A stretch of DNA of 64,000 nt, from contig NZ_JACHWU010000002.1 of the NCBI RefSeq assembly GCF_014191605.1, positions 558,001-622,000 on the forward strand, in the 5' to 3' direction. Of this stretch, positions 38,607 to 47,295 are shown piece by piece (the stretch's first letter is position 1; each line of letters starts with the position of its first letter). Both the position numbers and the translations under genes were made by a program. Source of the DNA: Prauserella isguenensis (GTDB lineage: Bacteria; Actinomycetota; Actinomycetes; Mycobacteriales; Pseudonocardiaceae). The notes below the pieces were generated by a model, which saw only the letters and a list, made by a program, of their open reading frames with translations, had not been told where the DNA came from and did no database searches.

Positions 38607-39803
38607 TCAGGGCGCCGTGAGGACGAGACCGCTGGTCGGCACGCCGGTTCCAGCGGTGACCAGCACCGTCTCCGCACCCGCCACCTGGTTGGCCGCGGTG
38701 CCTCGCAGCTGCCGCACCGCCTCGGCGATGCCGTTCATCCCGTGGATGTACGCCTCACCCAGCTGCCCGCCGTGCGGGTTGAGCGGCAGCTGCCCGTCCA
38801 GTTCGAGCCTGCCGTCGGCGACGAAGTCCTTCGCCTCCCCGCGGCCGCAGAAGCCGAGCTCCTCCAGCTGCATCAGCACGTACGGGGTGAAGTGGTCGTA
38901 CAGCACCGCCACGTCCACATCGGACGTCGTGCGGCCCGACTGCCGCCACAGCTGCCCGCCGACGACGCCCATCTCCGGCAGCGCGGCGAGGTCGTCGCGG
39001 TAGTAGCTGGTCATGATGTACTGGTCGGGTCCGCTCCCCTGCGCCGCCCCGGCGATGACGGCGGGCGGCCTGCGCAGGTCGCGGGCCCGCTCGGCGCTCG
39101 TGACGACCAGCGCGACCCCGCCGTCGCTCTCCTGACAGCAGTCGAGCAGGTGCAGCGGTTCGGCGACCCACGTGGACGCTTGGTGATCGGCGAGCGTGAT
39201 GGGCTTGCCGTGGAACCACGCGTGCGGGTTGGTCGCGGCGTGTTTGCGGACCGTGACGGCGATCCTGCCGAAGTCCTCACTGCTCGCGCCGTACTCGTGC
39301 AGGTACCGCCGGGCGACCATCGCAACCGTGGCCGCGGGCGTCGCCAGGCCCGCCGGGTAGTGGTACCCGTTGTCCACGCCCGAGGTGTTGACCTGCTGCG
39401 CGACCGCCGAGGACACCTGGCCGAACCGGTTTCCGGAACGTTCGTTGAAGGCGCGGTAGGCGACGACGACGTCGGCCGCTCCGGTCGCGACGGCCATCGC
39501 GGCCTGCTGCACCGTCGCGGCGGCGGCACCGCCGCCGTAGTGGACCCGGCTGAAGAACGTCAGTTCGGGAATGCCCAGTTCCCGCGCGAGCGCGATCTCC
39601 GCGTTGCCGTCCATCGTGAAGGTCACCAGGCCGTCCACATCGGAGGCGGACAGGCCCGCATCGGCCAGGGCCGCCGAGACGCATTCGCTCGCGAGTCGCA
39701 GCTCCGTCCGGCCGGAGTCCTTGGAGAACTCGGTCGCACCGATCCCCGCGATCGCCGCCGCTCCCCCGATGCCCGCCCCGTCCCGTCGGGTCCCGCCGGT
39801 CAT
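38607..39803 (-). CDS. ltp2: Side-chain lyase Ltp2 (thiolase-like aldolase)
   Basis: A 398-aa thiolase-fold retro-aldolase that cleaves 17-hydroxy-3-oxo-4-pregnene-20-carboxyl-CoA to androstenedione and propionyl-CoA, acting with the DUF35 domain of ChsH2. Seen are IAGIGATEFSKDSGRTELRLASECV, VHYGGGAAAATVQQAAMAVATGAADVVV, YDHFTPYVLMQLEELGFC and LPLNPHGGQLGEAYIHGMNGIAEAVRQLRG. The start overlaps the chsH1 stop (ATGA). It ends the five-gene operon homologous to the intracellular-growth (igr) operon. Confidence 0.92.
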   Translation of the reverse strand: MTGGTRRDGAGIGGAAAIAGIGATEFSKDSGRTELRLASECVSAALADAGLSASDVDGLVTFTMDGNAEIALARELGIPELTFFSRVHYGGGAAAATVQQAAMAVATGAADVVVAYRAFNERSGNRFGQVSSAVAQQVNTSGVDNGYHYPAGLATPAATVAMVARRYLHEYGASSEDFGRIAVTVRKHAATNPHAWFHGKPITLADHQASTWVAEPLHLLDCCQESDGGVALVVTSAERARDLRRPPAVIAGAAQGSGPDQYIMTSYYRDDLAALPEMGVVGGQLWRQSGRTTSDVDVAVLYDHFTPYVLMQLEELGFCGRGEAKDFVADGRLELDGQLPLNPHGGQLGEAYIHGMNGIAEAVRQLRGTAANQVAGAETVLVTAGTGVPTSGLVLTAP

Positions 39804-40189
39804 GCCGTCACCTCGATCCGCACCGTCGCCGACACGTGTTCACCCAGACCGTCGGTGCCGGACACCGACACGGTCACCTCGTCACCGTCGACCTCCGCGA
39901 CGCGGCCGGTGAAGGTCAACGTGTCGCCCGCGTAGCACGGCACGCCCAGGCGCAGGGAGATCGACCGGACGAGTGCGTCGGGGCCCGCCCAGTCGGTGAC
40001 GAACCGCTGCACCAGGCCCGTGTCGGTCAGGATGTTCAGGAAGACGTCCTGCGATCCGCGGGCGACGGCCGCGTCACGATCGTGGTGGACGTCCTGGAAG
40101 TCGCGCGTCGCCAGGGCCGTTGCCACCACGAACGTCGGGGTGGCCTCGACGGTCAGCGGCGGCAGCTCCGCCCCCACGGGGATGGTCAT
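39800..40189 (-). CDS. chsH1: MaoC-like hydratase subunit ChsH1
   Basis: A 129-aa single-hotdog MaoC protein, full length for ChsH1 (Rv3541c). The hydratase sequence FQDVHHDRDAAVARGSQDVFLNILTDTG carries the catalytic-type Asp/His residues. It pairs with the N-terminal MaoC domain of ChsH2 to hydrate the 17(20)-enoyl-CoA of the three-carbon side chain. It overlaps chsH2 upstream and ltp2 downstream, each by ATGA. Confidence 0.92.
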   Translation of the reverse strand: MTIPVGAELPPLTVEATPTFVVATALATRDFQDVHHDRDAAVARGSQDVFLNILTDTGLVQRFVTDWAGPDALVRSISLRLGVPCYAGDTLTFTGRVAEVDGDEVTVSVSGTDGLGEHVSATVRIEVTA

Positions 40190-41238
40190 GACCGCACCTT
40201 CCAAGCCGGCAGCGTCAGGTCGTCGTCGATCCGGTCGAAGCTCGCCTCCACCGGAAGTCCGATGTGGACCCCGCCGGGGTCCGCGCCGTGCAGTTCGCCG
40301 AGCACCCGTACCCCCTCGTCCAGTTCGACGAGCGCGAGGACGAACGGCAGGCGTTTTCCCGGTACGGGCGGGTGATGGTGGACGACGAAGCTGTACACCG
40401 TGCCGGTTCCCGCCGCGACGATGTAGTCCGGTTCGGCATCCAGGTCGCCGTCCGGGGCCATCGGACCCGGCGGGTGCCGCAGCGTCCCTCCCCACCGCTG
40501 GATCCGCAGTTCGCCTACGCGCAGCCCCTCCCAGAAGAACGCGTTGTCCCGCGTCACGACCGGGCGCAGCACCGTCGCGGCGGCCGCCTCGCCGCGCCCC
40601 GCGCCGTCGTCGCCCTTCCCGCCGGTCGTCGCCCGGCCCTCGCTCGCGGCGTTCCCGTCGGGACCGCCCGGGGCGGTCTCCGCCTCGGGCGGGCGGAACT
40701 TGAGGATCCGGAACGTCATCTCCGCCACCGGTTCGTCGCCGACGTACCAGGTCGTGCGGGTGGTGACGAACCAACCTTCGCCGAGGGCGGTCCGCTTCGG
40801 CCCGACGACGTCGTCCAGCACCGCCGAGGCGGCGACGTGTTCGCCGGGCCGCAGATAGCGGTGGTAGGTCTGCGCCGAGTCGGTCGCGACGACCGACGTG
40901 TAGCCGGCCTCGTCGAGCAGGTCGGTCATGCGACGGAGCGGGTCGTCGGCCGGGCGCACCCCGTGCAGACCGCGCATGGTCCACACCTGGGCCATCGCCG
41001 GCGGCGCGACGAGCTCGCCGTGCACGGAGGCGGCCGCGGCGTCCGGATCGGTGTACACCGGGTTCGTGTCGCCGATGGCCTCGACCCAGTTGTTGATCAT
41101 GGCCTGGTTGACCGGATCGCGCGCCGGATCGGCAGCCGACGGACCGGCGGCCGCGATCTCGCGCGCGGCCGCCTCGATGCGCCCACCCTCATCGGTCGCC
41201 GCGGCGGGGCCGGTCGCGGTCCGCTCCGTGGCCGTCAT
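40186..41238 (-). CDS. chsH2: MaoC-DUF35 fusion hydratase subunit ChsH2
   Basis: A 350-aa two-domain protein. Residues 25-190 are a hotdog MaoC-type domain (DPVNQAMINNWVEAIGDTNPVYTDPDAA; WYVGDEPVAEMTFRILKF). A Gly/Ala linker (about 192-215) follows, then a DUF35 OB-fold domain (RDNAFFWEGLRVGELRIQRWGGTLRHPPGP; GVHIGLPVEASFDRIDDDLTLPAW). With ChsH1 it is the hydratase, and through the DUF35 domain it docks Ltp2. The ATG at 41238 overlaps chsE2. The N-terminal 20 residues are extra and Ala/Thr-rich. Confidence 0.92.
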   Translation of the reverse strand: MTATERTATGPAAATDEGGRIEAAAREIAAAGPSAADPARDPVNQAMINNWVEAIGDTNPVYTDPDAAAASVHGELVAPPAMAQVWTMRGLHGVRPADDPLRRMTDLLDEAGYTSVVATDSAQTYHRYLRPGEHVAASAVLDDVVGPKRTALGEGWFVTTRTTWYVGDEPVAEMTFRILKFRPPEAETAPGGPDGNAASEGRATTGGKGDDGAGRGEAAAATVLRPVVTRDNAFFWEGLRVGELRIQRWGGTLRHPPGPMAPDGDLDAEPDYIVAAGTGTVYSFVVHHHPPVPGKRLPFVLALVELDEGVRVLGELHGADPGGVHIGLPVEASFDRIDDDLTLPAWKVRS

Positions 41239-42398
41239 CGCGGCACCCTCGGCAGTCCCAGCCCGAACTGGGCGATCAGTTCCCGTTGGATCTCGTTCAC
41301 TCCGCCTCCGAACGTCAGGACGGTGTTGCGTTTCGTGAGCGTGTCCAGCCGTGCGGCGAGCTCGGCCGTGTCGGGATCGGACGGATCGCCGTGCCTGCCG
41401 ACCACTTCCTCCAGCAACCTGCTCACCCGCTGATGCCGGTCGGACGAAAGCACCTTCGTGGCCGAGGCATCCGCCACGGACCCGGTCTCGGACACGGCGA
41501 CCTGCCAGTTCAGCAGCTCGTTGACCCGCACGAGCGCGTACACCTCGCCGAGCGCCCGCCGCACGTCGGGCAGCTCCAGCAGCGGCGTTCCGTCGGGGCT
41601 CTTCCGCGCGGCGGCCCAGGTGCGCACGCGGTCGTAGAGGCCGCCGATCCGGCCCGCAGGGCCGAGCATGATCCGCTCGTGGTTGAGCTGGGTCGTGATG
41701 AGTTTCCACCCCGCGTTCTCCTCGCCCACCAGCATCGACTGCGGAACGCGCACGTCGGAGTAGTACGTCGCGTTCACGTGGTGCGCGCCGTCGCAGGTGA
41801 TGATCGGCGTCCACGAGTAGCCGGGGTCGGCGGTGTCGACCACGAGGATCGAGATGCCCCGATGCCGGGCGGCGTCGGGATCGGTGCGGGCGGCGAGCCA
41901 GATGTAGTCCGCGTCGTGGCCGCCCGTGGTGAAGATCTTCTGCCCGTTGACGACATAGGACTCGCCGTCGCGGACGGCGGTGGTGCGCAGCGCCGCGAGG
42001 TCGGTGCCGGCCTCCGGTTCGCTGTAGCCGATGGCGAAGTGCACCTCGCCCGCCAGGATCGCAGGCAGGAAGCGGCGTTTCTGCTCCTCGGTGCCGAACC
42101 GCTGCAGGGTCGGCCCGACGGTCTGCAGCGTCACCGCGGGCAGCTGCACGTCGGCGCGCGCGGCCTCGTCGGCGAAGATGTGTTGTTCGACCGGCCCGAA
42201 CCCGAGTCCGCCGTGCTCCTGGGGCCAGCCCACACCGAGCCACCCGTCCCGGCCCATCCGGCGCACCACCTCGCGGTACGTCGGCCCGTGCCGCTCGGTC
42301 AGCAGCAACGTGCGTTCCTCCGGTGTGACGAGTCGGGCGAAGTAGCGGCGCAGTTCGTCGCGCAACCGTTCCTGCTCCGCGGTCAGTGCGATGTGCAT
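41235..42398 (-). CDS. chsE2: Acyl-CoA dehydrogenase subunit ChsE2 (FadE29)
   Basis: A 387-aa acyl-CoA dehydrogenase-fold subunit that dehydrogenates 3-oxo-4-pregnene-20-carboxyl-CoA as a heteromer with ChsE1. Clear family signatures are GYSEPEAGTDLAALRTTAVRDG (FAD/substrate loop), VNGQKIFTTGGHDADYIWLAARTDP, and the C-terminal GGGVNEIQRELIAQFGLGLPRVPR with the isoalloxazine-binding EIQR. It overlaps chsE1 upstream and chsH2 downstream. Confidence 0.93.
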   Translation of the reverse strand: MHIALTAEQERLRDELRRYFARLVTPEERTLLLTERHGPTYREVVRRMGRDGWLGVGWPQEHGGLGFGPVEQHIFADEAARADVQLPAVTLQTVGPTLQRFGTEEQKRRFLPAILAGEVHFAIGYSEPEAGTDLAALRTTAVRDGESYVVNGQKIFTTGGHDADYIWLAARTDPDAARHRGISILVVDTADPGYSWTPIITCDGAHHVNATYYSDVRVPQSMLVGEENAGWKLITTQLNHERIMLGPAGRIGGLYDRVRTWAAARKSPDGTPLLELPDVRRALGEVYALVRVNELLNWQVAVSETGSVADASATKVLSSDRHQRVSRLLEEVVGRHGDPSDPDTAELAARLDTLTKRNTVLTFGGGVNEIQRELIAQFGLGLPRVPR

Positions 42399-43567
42399 CA
42401 GGCGGCACCTCCCGCGAGCGCGCCGACCCGGTCGAGCCGCAGTGACGACCCGCCGATGCCACGGACCAGGTCTTTCAACAGCGACGAGTACCGGTGCAGC
42501 GGGTACGTCTCGTCGAGGCCGATCCCGCCGTGCAGGTGGTGGCACGTGGCCAGCGCGAGCGGTGCCTGTTCGGCGAGCCAGTACGCCGCGACCTCCAGAT
42601 CGGCGTCGGGCTCGTGCTCCTCGGCCAGCCGCCAGGCCGCCGACTCCGCGGCCAGATGCACCGTGCGGGCGGCTACGTAGACGTCCGCGATCTGCTGGGC
42701 GACAGCCTGGAACGTGGCCAGTGGGCGGCCGAACTGTTCCCGGGTCGCCAGGTGGGTCGTGGTGAGCGCGAGCGCTCCGGCCAGCAGGCCGTCACCGAAC
42801 GCCGCGGCACCGGCCAGCGCGTGCCGGTGCAGCACGCGCAGCGCCCGTCCCGGTTCGGCGGGAGCGGCGGGATCGGCCAGCGGGGGTCCGGTGTCGGCGC
42901 CGTCGAGCCGCAGGACCGCCTCGGGCACACCCGACGATGTGGGAGCCGGAGTCAGGTGCACCCCGGGCGCCGACGGCTCGAGCAGGAACACACCCGTGCC
43001 ACCACCGGTGAGCGTGGCCGGCACGAGGATCCCGTCGGCCTCGGCGGCCATCGGCACCGCGGTCTTCACTCCGTCGAGCCGCCACGTCCCGTCGGCCGCG
43101 TCTCTCGTCGCCACCCCTGTAGTCGCCGCCCCTGTCACCACTGTGCCGTCGCTCGCCGTCGCGGCGGTCGCGGCGGTCGCGGGCCGGTCGGTCATCGGGG
43201 ACGACGGTTCGTGCAGTGCGGCGGTCAGCAGTGCGTCCCCGGCCGCCACGGCGCGCAACAGCTCCGGACACCGCTCGGCCCCGCCGAGATGTACGAGCGG
43301 GGCCAGGCCGAGCGACAGCGTCGCCCACGCCGGAACCCGCGAACCGGCCCGGCCCGCCTCGCGTACGACGGCGGCCGTCTCCGCGGCGCCGAGCCCGTCC
43401 CCGCCGAGCGATTCGGGCAGGGTGAGCGCCAGCAGTCCGGCGTCGGCCAGCGCGCGCCACGGTGCCGTCGCGCTCGGGTCGCCGTCCTCGCCGCCCGCGG
43501 GTCTGGCCAGCGCGCCCGCCGCGAGCTCGGCCGCGGCGCGCTGCGTGTCCTCCGGGGTGAAATCCAC
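42398..43567 (-). CDS. chsE1: Acyl-CoA dehydrogenase subunit ChsE1 (FadE28)
   Basis: A 389-aa acyl-CoA dehydrogenase-fold partner of ChsE2, more diverged than ChsE2. Recognisable parts are PEDTQRAAAELAAGAL, LPESLGGDGLGAAETAAVVREAGRAGS, ATREQFGRPLATFQAVAQQIADVYVA (helix with the FAD-binding Gln/Phe), and CHHLHGGIGLDETYPLHRYSSLLKDL. A Thr/Ala-rich insertion (about 150-180) is unusual. The GTG at 43567 follows GAAGGAG. It is first in chsE1-chsE2-chsH2-chsH1-ltp2, with a perfect KstR box 99 bases upstream. Confidence 0.92.
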   Translation of the reverse strand: MDFTPEDTQRAAAELAAGALARPAGGEDGDPSATAPWRALADAGLLALTLPESLGGDGLGAAETAAVVREAGRAGSRVPAWATLSLGLAPLVHLGGAERCPELLRAVAAGDALLTAALHEPSSPMTDRPATAATAATASDGTVVTGAATTGVATRDAADGTWRLDGVKTAVPMAAEADGILVPATLTGGGTGVFLLEPSAPGVHLTPAPTSSGVPEAVLRLDGADTGPPLADPAAPAEPGRALRVLHRHALAGAAAFGDGLLAGALALTTTHLATREQFGRPLATFQAVAQQIADVYVAARTVHLAAESAAWRLAEEHEPDADLEVAAYWLAEQAPLALATCHHLHGGIGLDETYPLHRYSSLLKDLVRGIGGSSLRLDRVGALAGGAA

Positions 43568-43666
43568 GCGACTCCTTCGTCCAGCGTCGTCCGGCCCGTC
43601 GCCCGCGCGGCTGCGCACCCGCCGCGCCCGTGGCTCCGCCGGATGACGAATACCGGAACAATATTT

Positions 43667-43680
43667 GTAACATGTTCTAG
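43667..43680. promoter_or_regulatory. KstR operator, chsE1 operon and esterase gene
   Basis: TGTAACATGTTCTA matches all fixed KstR positions. It lies between the divergent chsE1 operon (99 bases) and the esterase gene (102 bases). Confidence 0.85.
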
Positions 43681-43782
43681 TTTGCGCGACGAAAGTGCTG
43701 TGTGGCAAGAACCGTGCACGGATCCATGGGCGGAACCGGTTCTCGACCGGCCCGACAGCCGGCCCCCGGATACGCTTGCGGC

Positions 43783-45057
43783 ATGCACGCGTTGTTCCGC
43801 ACACGCCGAGCGCTGCAACTGGCCTTGACGACCAACGCGATCCGGCCGTGGTCCGGACACCGGGTGTCGGTCCCCGCCTTCGCCGCAGGCTGGCTGACCT
43901 CCGAGCTCGCGCCGCACCTGCTCGCACTCACCGCCGCCGACGCCGCCGCGCACGTCACCCGACACCGCCGGGCGAGCGACCCCGCGGGCCTGGCCATGGC
44001 GGCCGCATCGACGGGTGGCCTCGTGGCCCTGATCGCATCCGCACGGCGCGCCCGCGGTGTCGTCGACGCCGCACTCACCGCCGCGATCGGACCCGACGAC
44101 CGCGGCGGAACCGAGGGACGCACCCCCGACGACGTGGCTACCCCGTGGGGCAGGCTGGCCTTCCCGTTCCGCATGGACACCGACGGCGTGCGCCGCGACC
44201 GCGACATCGCCTACGCGCAGGGCGGCCGCCGATTCCTGCTCGACGTCTACCGACCCGACGAACCCGGCAGCGGCAGGCCCGTACTGCTGCAGGTCCACGG
44301 CGGCGCGTGGATGACCGGCAGCAAGAACGAACAGGGCGTACCGCTGATGCTGCACATGGCCCGGCGCGGCTGGGTCTGCGTGGCGATCAACTACCCGCTG
44401 TCGCCCACATCGCGCTGGCCCGAGCACATCGTGGCCGCCAAACGGGCCCTCGCGTGGATCCGCGAGCACATCGCCGACTACGGCGGCGACCCGTCGTTCG
44501 TCGCCACCACGGGCGGCTCGGCGGGCGGACACCTCGCGTCGCTGCTGGCACTCACACCGAACGATCCCGCGTTCCAGCCGGGATTCACCGGCAGCGACAC
44601 GAGCGTGCAGGCCTGCGTACCGCACTACGGCGTCTACGACTTCGCCGCGACGAGCGGCTCCCGCGCGAGCGCGGCGCGGATGCGCGGCCTGCTGGCACGG
44701 CACGTCATGGGCCCGGACCCGACCCACGAGGACTACGTCGCCGCCTCCCCGCTCGACCGCGTCACCGACGGGGCGCCGCCGTTCTTCGTGATCCACGGCG
44801 ACCAGGACAGCCTCGTACCCGTCCGCGAGGCACGCCGGTTCGTCGATGCCCTGCGCGCGACCTCGCGCGAGCCGGTGGCCTACGCCGAGATCCCGGGCGC
44901 GCAGCACGCCTTCGACATCTTCCCGTCGATCCGCAGCGCCCACGTCGTCGGTGGCGTCGAGCGGTTCCTGGAATGGGCGCACGACCACCACACGCGCCGA
45001 GTGGACCGGCCCGCTAGCGGCGAGGCAGGCCCAGCAACCGCTGCGCGACCACGTTGA
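43783..45057 (+). CDS. Lipase/esterase of the hormone-sensitive lipase family
   Basis: A 424-aa alpha/beta-hydrolase. An N-terminal region of about 120 residues, with the start MHALFRTRRALQLALTTNAIRP, is shared with mycobacterial LipC/LipO/LipM-like esterases. The catalytic part has the HGGA-type oxyanion motif (QVHGGAWMTG), the nucleophile in GGSAGGH, the acid in HGDQDSLVP, and the base in GAQHAFD. The substrate is unknown. It shares the KstR box at 43667 with the side-chain operon, so hydrolysis of a steroid ester or a storage lipid is plausible. The 3' end overlaps the convergent fadE34 by 44 bases. An upstream in-frame start at 43702 is less likely. Confidence 0.8.
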   Translation: MHALFRTRRALQLALTTNAIRPWSGHRVSVPAFAAGWLTSELAPHLLALTAADAAAHVTRHRRASDPAGLAMAAASTGGLVALIASARRARGVVDAALTAAIGPDDRGGTEGRTPDDVATPWGRLAFPFRMDTDGVRRDRDIAYAQGGRRFLLDVYRPDEPGSGRPVLLQVHGGAWMTGSKNEQGVPLMLHMARRGWVCVAINYPLSPTSRWPEHIVAAKRALAWIREHIADYGGDPSFVATTGGSAGGHLASLLALTPNDPAFQPGFTGSDTSVQACVPHYGVYDFAATSGSRASAARMRGLLARHVMGPDPTHEDYVAASPLDRVTDGAPPFFVIHGDQDSLVPVREARRFVDALRATSREPVAYAEIPGAQHAFDIFPSIRSAHVVGGVERFLEWAHDHHTRRVDRPASGEAGPATAARPR

Positions 45058-47176
45058 GCAGCACCTGCGTCGTCCCGCCCGCGATGCTCAGACACCGGGA
45101 CAGCAAGAACTCGTGCTGCGCGGACCGCGTCGCGTCGTCGGCCACGACACCCCGTGATCCGAGGACGTCGAGCGCCGTCTCGGCGACCTCCTGCCGGTGC
45201 CGGACGCCGAGCAGCTTCTGCACGCTCGACTCGGCGCCCGGCTGACCACCGCCGAGCCTGCGCACCGTGTCCCGGACACCGAGCACCGACACCGCCGACC
45301 CGCCGACGACGAGACCACCGAGCCGCTCCGCGTCGATGTCCGGTTCCGCGGCCAGGAGCTGCTCCACCGCCTCACCGACCGCCGAACCGCCGCCGAGGGC
45401 GACGCGCTCGTTGGCCAACGTCGTGCGCGCGAGCGCCCACCCGCCGTTCACCTCGCCCACGACGTCGGCGTCCGGCACGAACACGCCGTCGAGGAACACC
45501 TCGTTGAACCGGACCTCCCCGGTGATCTCACGCAACGGCCGTACCTCGATGCCGGGCGCACGCATGTCGACGAGAAAGTACGTGATGCCTCGGTGCTTCG
45601 GGGCGTCCGGCTCCGTGCGAGCCAGGCAGATGGCCCGGTCCGCCTCGTGCGCCAGGGAGGTCCAGACCTTCTGCCCGGTCAGCCGCCATCCGGGGACACC
45701 CTCGTGCTCGGCGCGTTCCGCCGAGGTGCGCAGGGACGCGAGATCCGATCCGGCACCGGGCTCGCTGAACAGCTGGCACCACGTCACGTCACCGCGCAAC
45801 GTCGGCAGCACGAAGCGTTCACGCTGCTCCTCCGAGCCGTGTTCCAGGATCGTCGGCAGCGCCCACGCGCCCACCACCAGATCGGGCCGCGTCACGCCGA
45901 CGCGGTCGAACTCGCCGTCGATCGCCAACTGCTCGGCGGGCGTGGCGTCGAGACCGTACGGCCGCGGCCAGTGCGGCGCGAGGTGACCGCTCTCGGCCAG
46001 CCGCACCCGGGCGGCGCGCTCGTCCAGGCCGGCCACCTCGGCCGCGACCGCAGCCGCCGCGTGGCGCGTCGCCGCCAGGTCTCCACCGGCGTGGGCGTCG
46101 ACGTCGACCTCGACGCCACGCCGCACGCCGACCCGGGTCAGCTCGCCCGCCCTGCGGCGCCACGGCTCGCTGCCGCCGAGCAGCTGACGCAGCGACACGG
46201 CGCGGCGCAGATACCGGTGCGCGTCGTGTTCCCACGTGAAGCCGATTCCGCCGAGCACCTGGATGCAGTCCTTCGCGGTGTCGACCGCGGCGTCGAGCGC
46301 ACCCGCCGCCGCGACGGCCGCGGCCACGGCGAACTGGTCACCGTCGGCCGTGTCGGCGGCACGCGCGGCGTCCCATGCGAGCGCAGCCGCCGTCTCGGAC
46401 CGGCACAGCATCTCCGCACACAGGTGCTGCACCGCCTGGAACGCGCCGATCGGCCCGCCGAACTGTTCGCGCACCCGTGCGTACTCGCTCGCGGTCCGCA
46501 CGCACCACTCCGCGACCCCGGCGGCCTCCGCGGCGGCCAGGGTCGCCGCCAGTTCCGGTACCGCGACGCGGCCCAGCACGTCCGTGGCCGGCACGGCCAC
46601 CCCGTCGAGCCGCGCCGTCGCGACCCGGCGACTCGGGTCGAAGGCCTCGTGCTCGGTCCGCCGCGTCCGTCCGGCGTCGACCGCGAACCACACCGTGTCC
46701 GTGGCGCACGTGCTCGCCGCGGCCCCGTCCACCGGACCGGCGGAGGTCCGTGCCGCGAGCAGCAGCACGTCGGCCTCCGGCCCGTCCGGCAACGCGGACG
46801 TGATCCCGTCCACGACGAGTCCGCCGCCGACGTCCGGACGGGCGACCAGCCGGCCGGGTTCGACGGCCACGGCGGCACGCACCGAGCCCGCCGCCACGGC
46901 CGGCGCGTACTGCGTGGCCACGACGGTGTCCGGCCGTCGCGCCCACGCCAGCCCGGCCAGGATCGTGCCGAAGCCGACGTCCGCCAGCGCACCCGCTCCG
47001 GCCGCGACCCCGGTGACCAGGTCCGTGACGCTGCCGCCCGCACCGCCGAGCACCTCCGGCAGTGCGATCGCAGGCAGCCCGATCCCGGCGATCGCCGGTG
47101 CCGGGTCGGCGGAGCGCGCCGCGGCGCTCACGGCGTCGGCCAGTGCTCGTTGCTCGTCCGTCATCGCGATACCCAC
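45014..47176 (-). CDS. fadE34: Double-length acyl-CoA dehydrogenase, FadE34-like
   Basis: A 720-aa fusion of two acyl-CoA dehydrogenase-like halves, the size and arrangement of FadE34 (ChsE3), which oxidises the five-carbon-side-chain steroyl-CoA. The N-terminal half (1-350) is a degenerate subunit (ASEYARVREQFGGPIGAFQAVQHLCAEML; DCIQVLGGIGFTWEHDAHRYLRRAVSL). The C-terminal half (355-720) has the active signatures LFSEPGAGSDLASLRTSAER and SIAGGTTQVLLNVVAQRLLGLPRR. The GTG at 47176 (MGIAMTDEQRAL) fits the family; an ATG follows four codons later. It is divergent from kstR with two operators between, as Rv3573c/Rv3574. Confidence 0.9.
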   Translation of the reverse strand: MGIAMTDEQRALADAVSAAARSADPAPAIAGIGLPAIALPEVLGGAGGSVTDLVTGVAAGAGALADVGFGTILAGLAWARRPDTVVATQYAPAVAAGSVRAAVAVEPGRLVARPDVGGGLVVDGITSALPDGPEADVLLLAARTSAGPVDGAAASTCATDTVWFAVDAGRTRRTEHEAFDPSRRVATARLDGVAVPATDVLGRVAVPELAATLAAAEAAGVAEWCVRTASEYARVREQFGGPIGAFQAVQHLCAEMLCRSETAAALAWDAARAADTADGDQFAVAAAVAAAGALDAAVDTAKDCIQVLGGIGFTWEHDAHRYLRRAVSLRQLLGGSEPWRRRAGELTRVGVRRGVEVDVDAHAGGDLAATRHAAAAVAAEVAGLDERAARVRLAESGHLAPHWPRPYGLDATPAEQLAIDGEFDRVGVTRPDLVVGAWALPTILEHGSEEQRERFVLPTLRGDVTWCQLFSEPGAGSDLASLRTSAERAEHEGVPGWRLTGQKVWTSLAHEADRAICLARTEPDAPKHRGITYFLVDMRAPGIEVRPLREITGEVRFNEVFLDGVFVPDADVVGEVNGGWALARTTLANERVALGGGSAVGEAVEQLLAAEPDIDAERLGGLVVGGSAVSVLGVRDTVRRLGGGQPGAESSVQKLLGVRHRQEVAETALDVLGSRGVVADDATRSAQHEFLLSRCLSIAGGTTQVLLNVVAQRLLGLPRR

Positions 47177-47187
47177 GACGCCGATTG

Positions 47188-47201
47188 TAGAACATGTTTC
47201 A
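47188..47201. promoter_or_regulatory. KstR operator, fadE34 side
   Basis: TAGAACATGTTTCA matches all fixed KstR positions and lies 11 bases upstream of the fadE34 GTG. Confidence 0.85.
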
Positions 47202-47263
47202 CTTAACCGGGTGTAACCCGAGGATCGCTTTCAGCAAAAGTTGGGTAGACTGCACCTCAGGAC

Positions 47264-47277
47264 TGGAACAGGTTCTT
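47264..47277. promoter_or_regulatory. KstR operator, kstR autoregulation
   Basis: TGGAACAGGTTCTT has one deviation (last A is T). It lies 18 bases upstream of the kstR start, consistent with autorepression. Confidence 0.8.
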
Positions 47278-47295
47278 CAACCAGGAGAGATGCCG

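Noticed and set aside
40186-42462. Minus-strand 758-codon frame covering chsH2 and part of chsE2
   Set aside because: Only the portion from 41238 to 40186 has protein-like sequence. The upstream part is a shadow of chsE2 in another frame.
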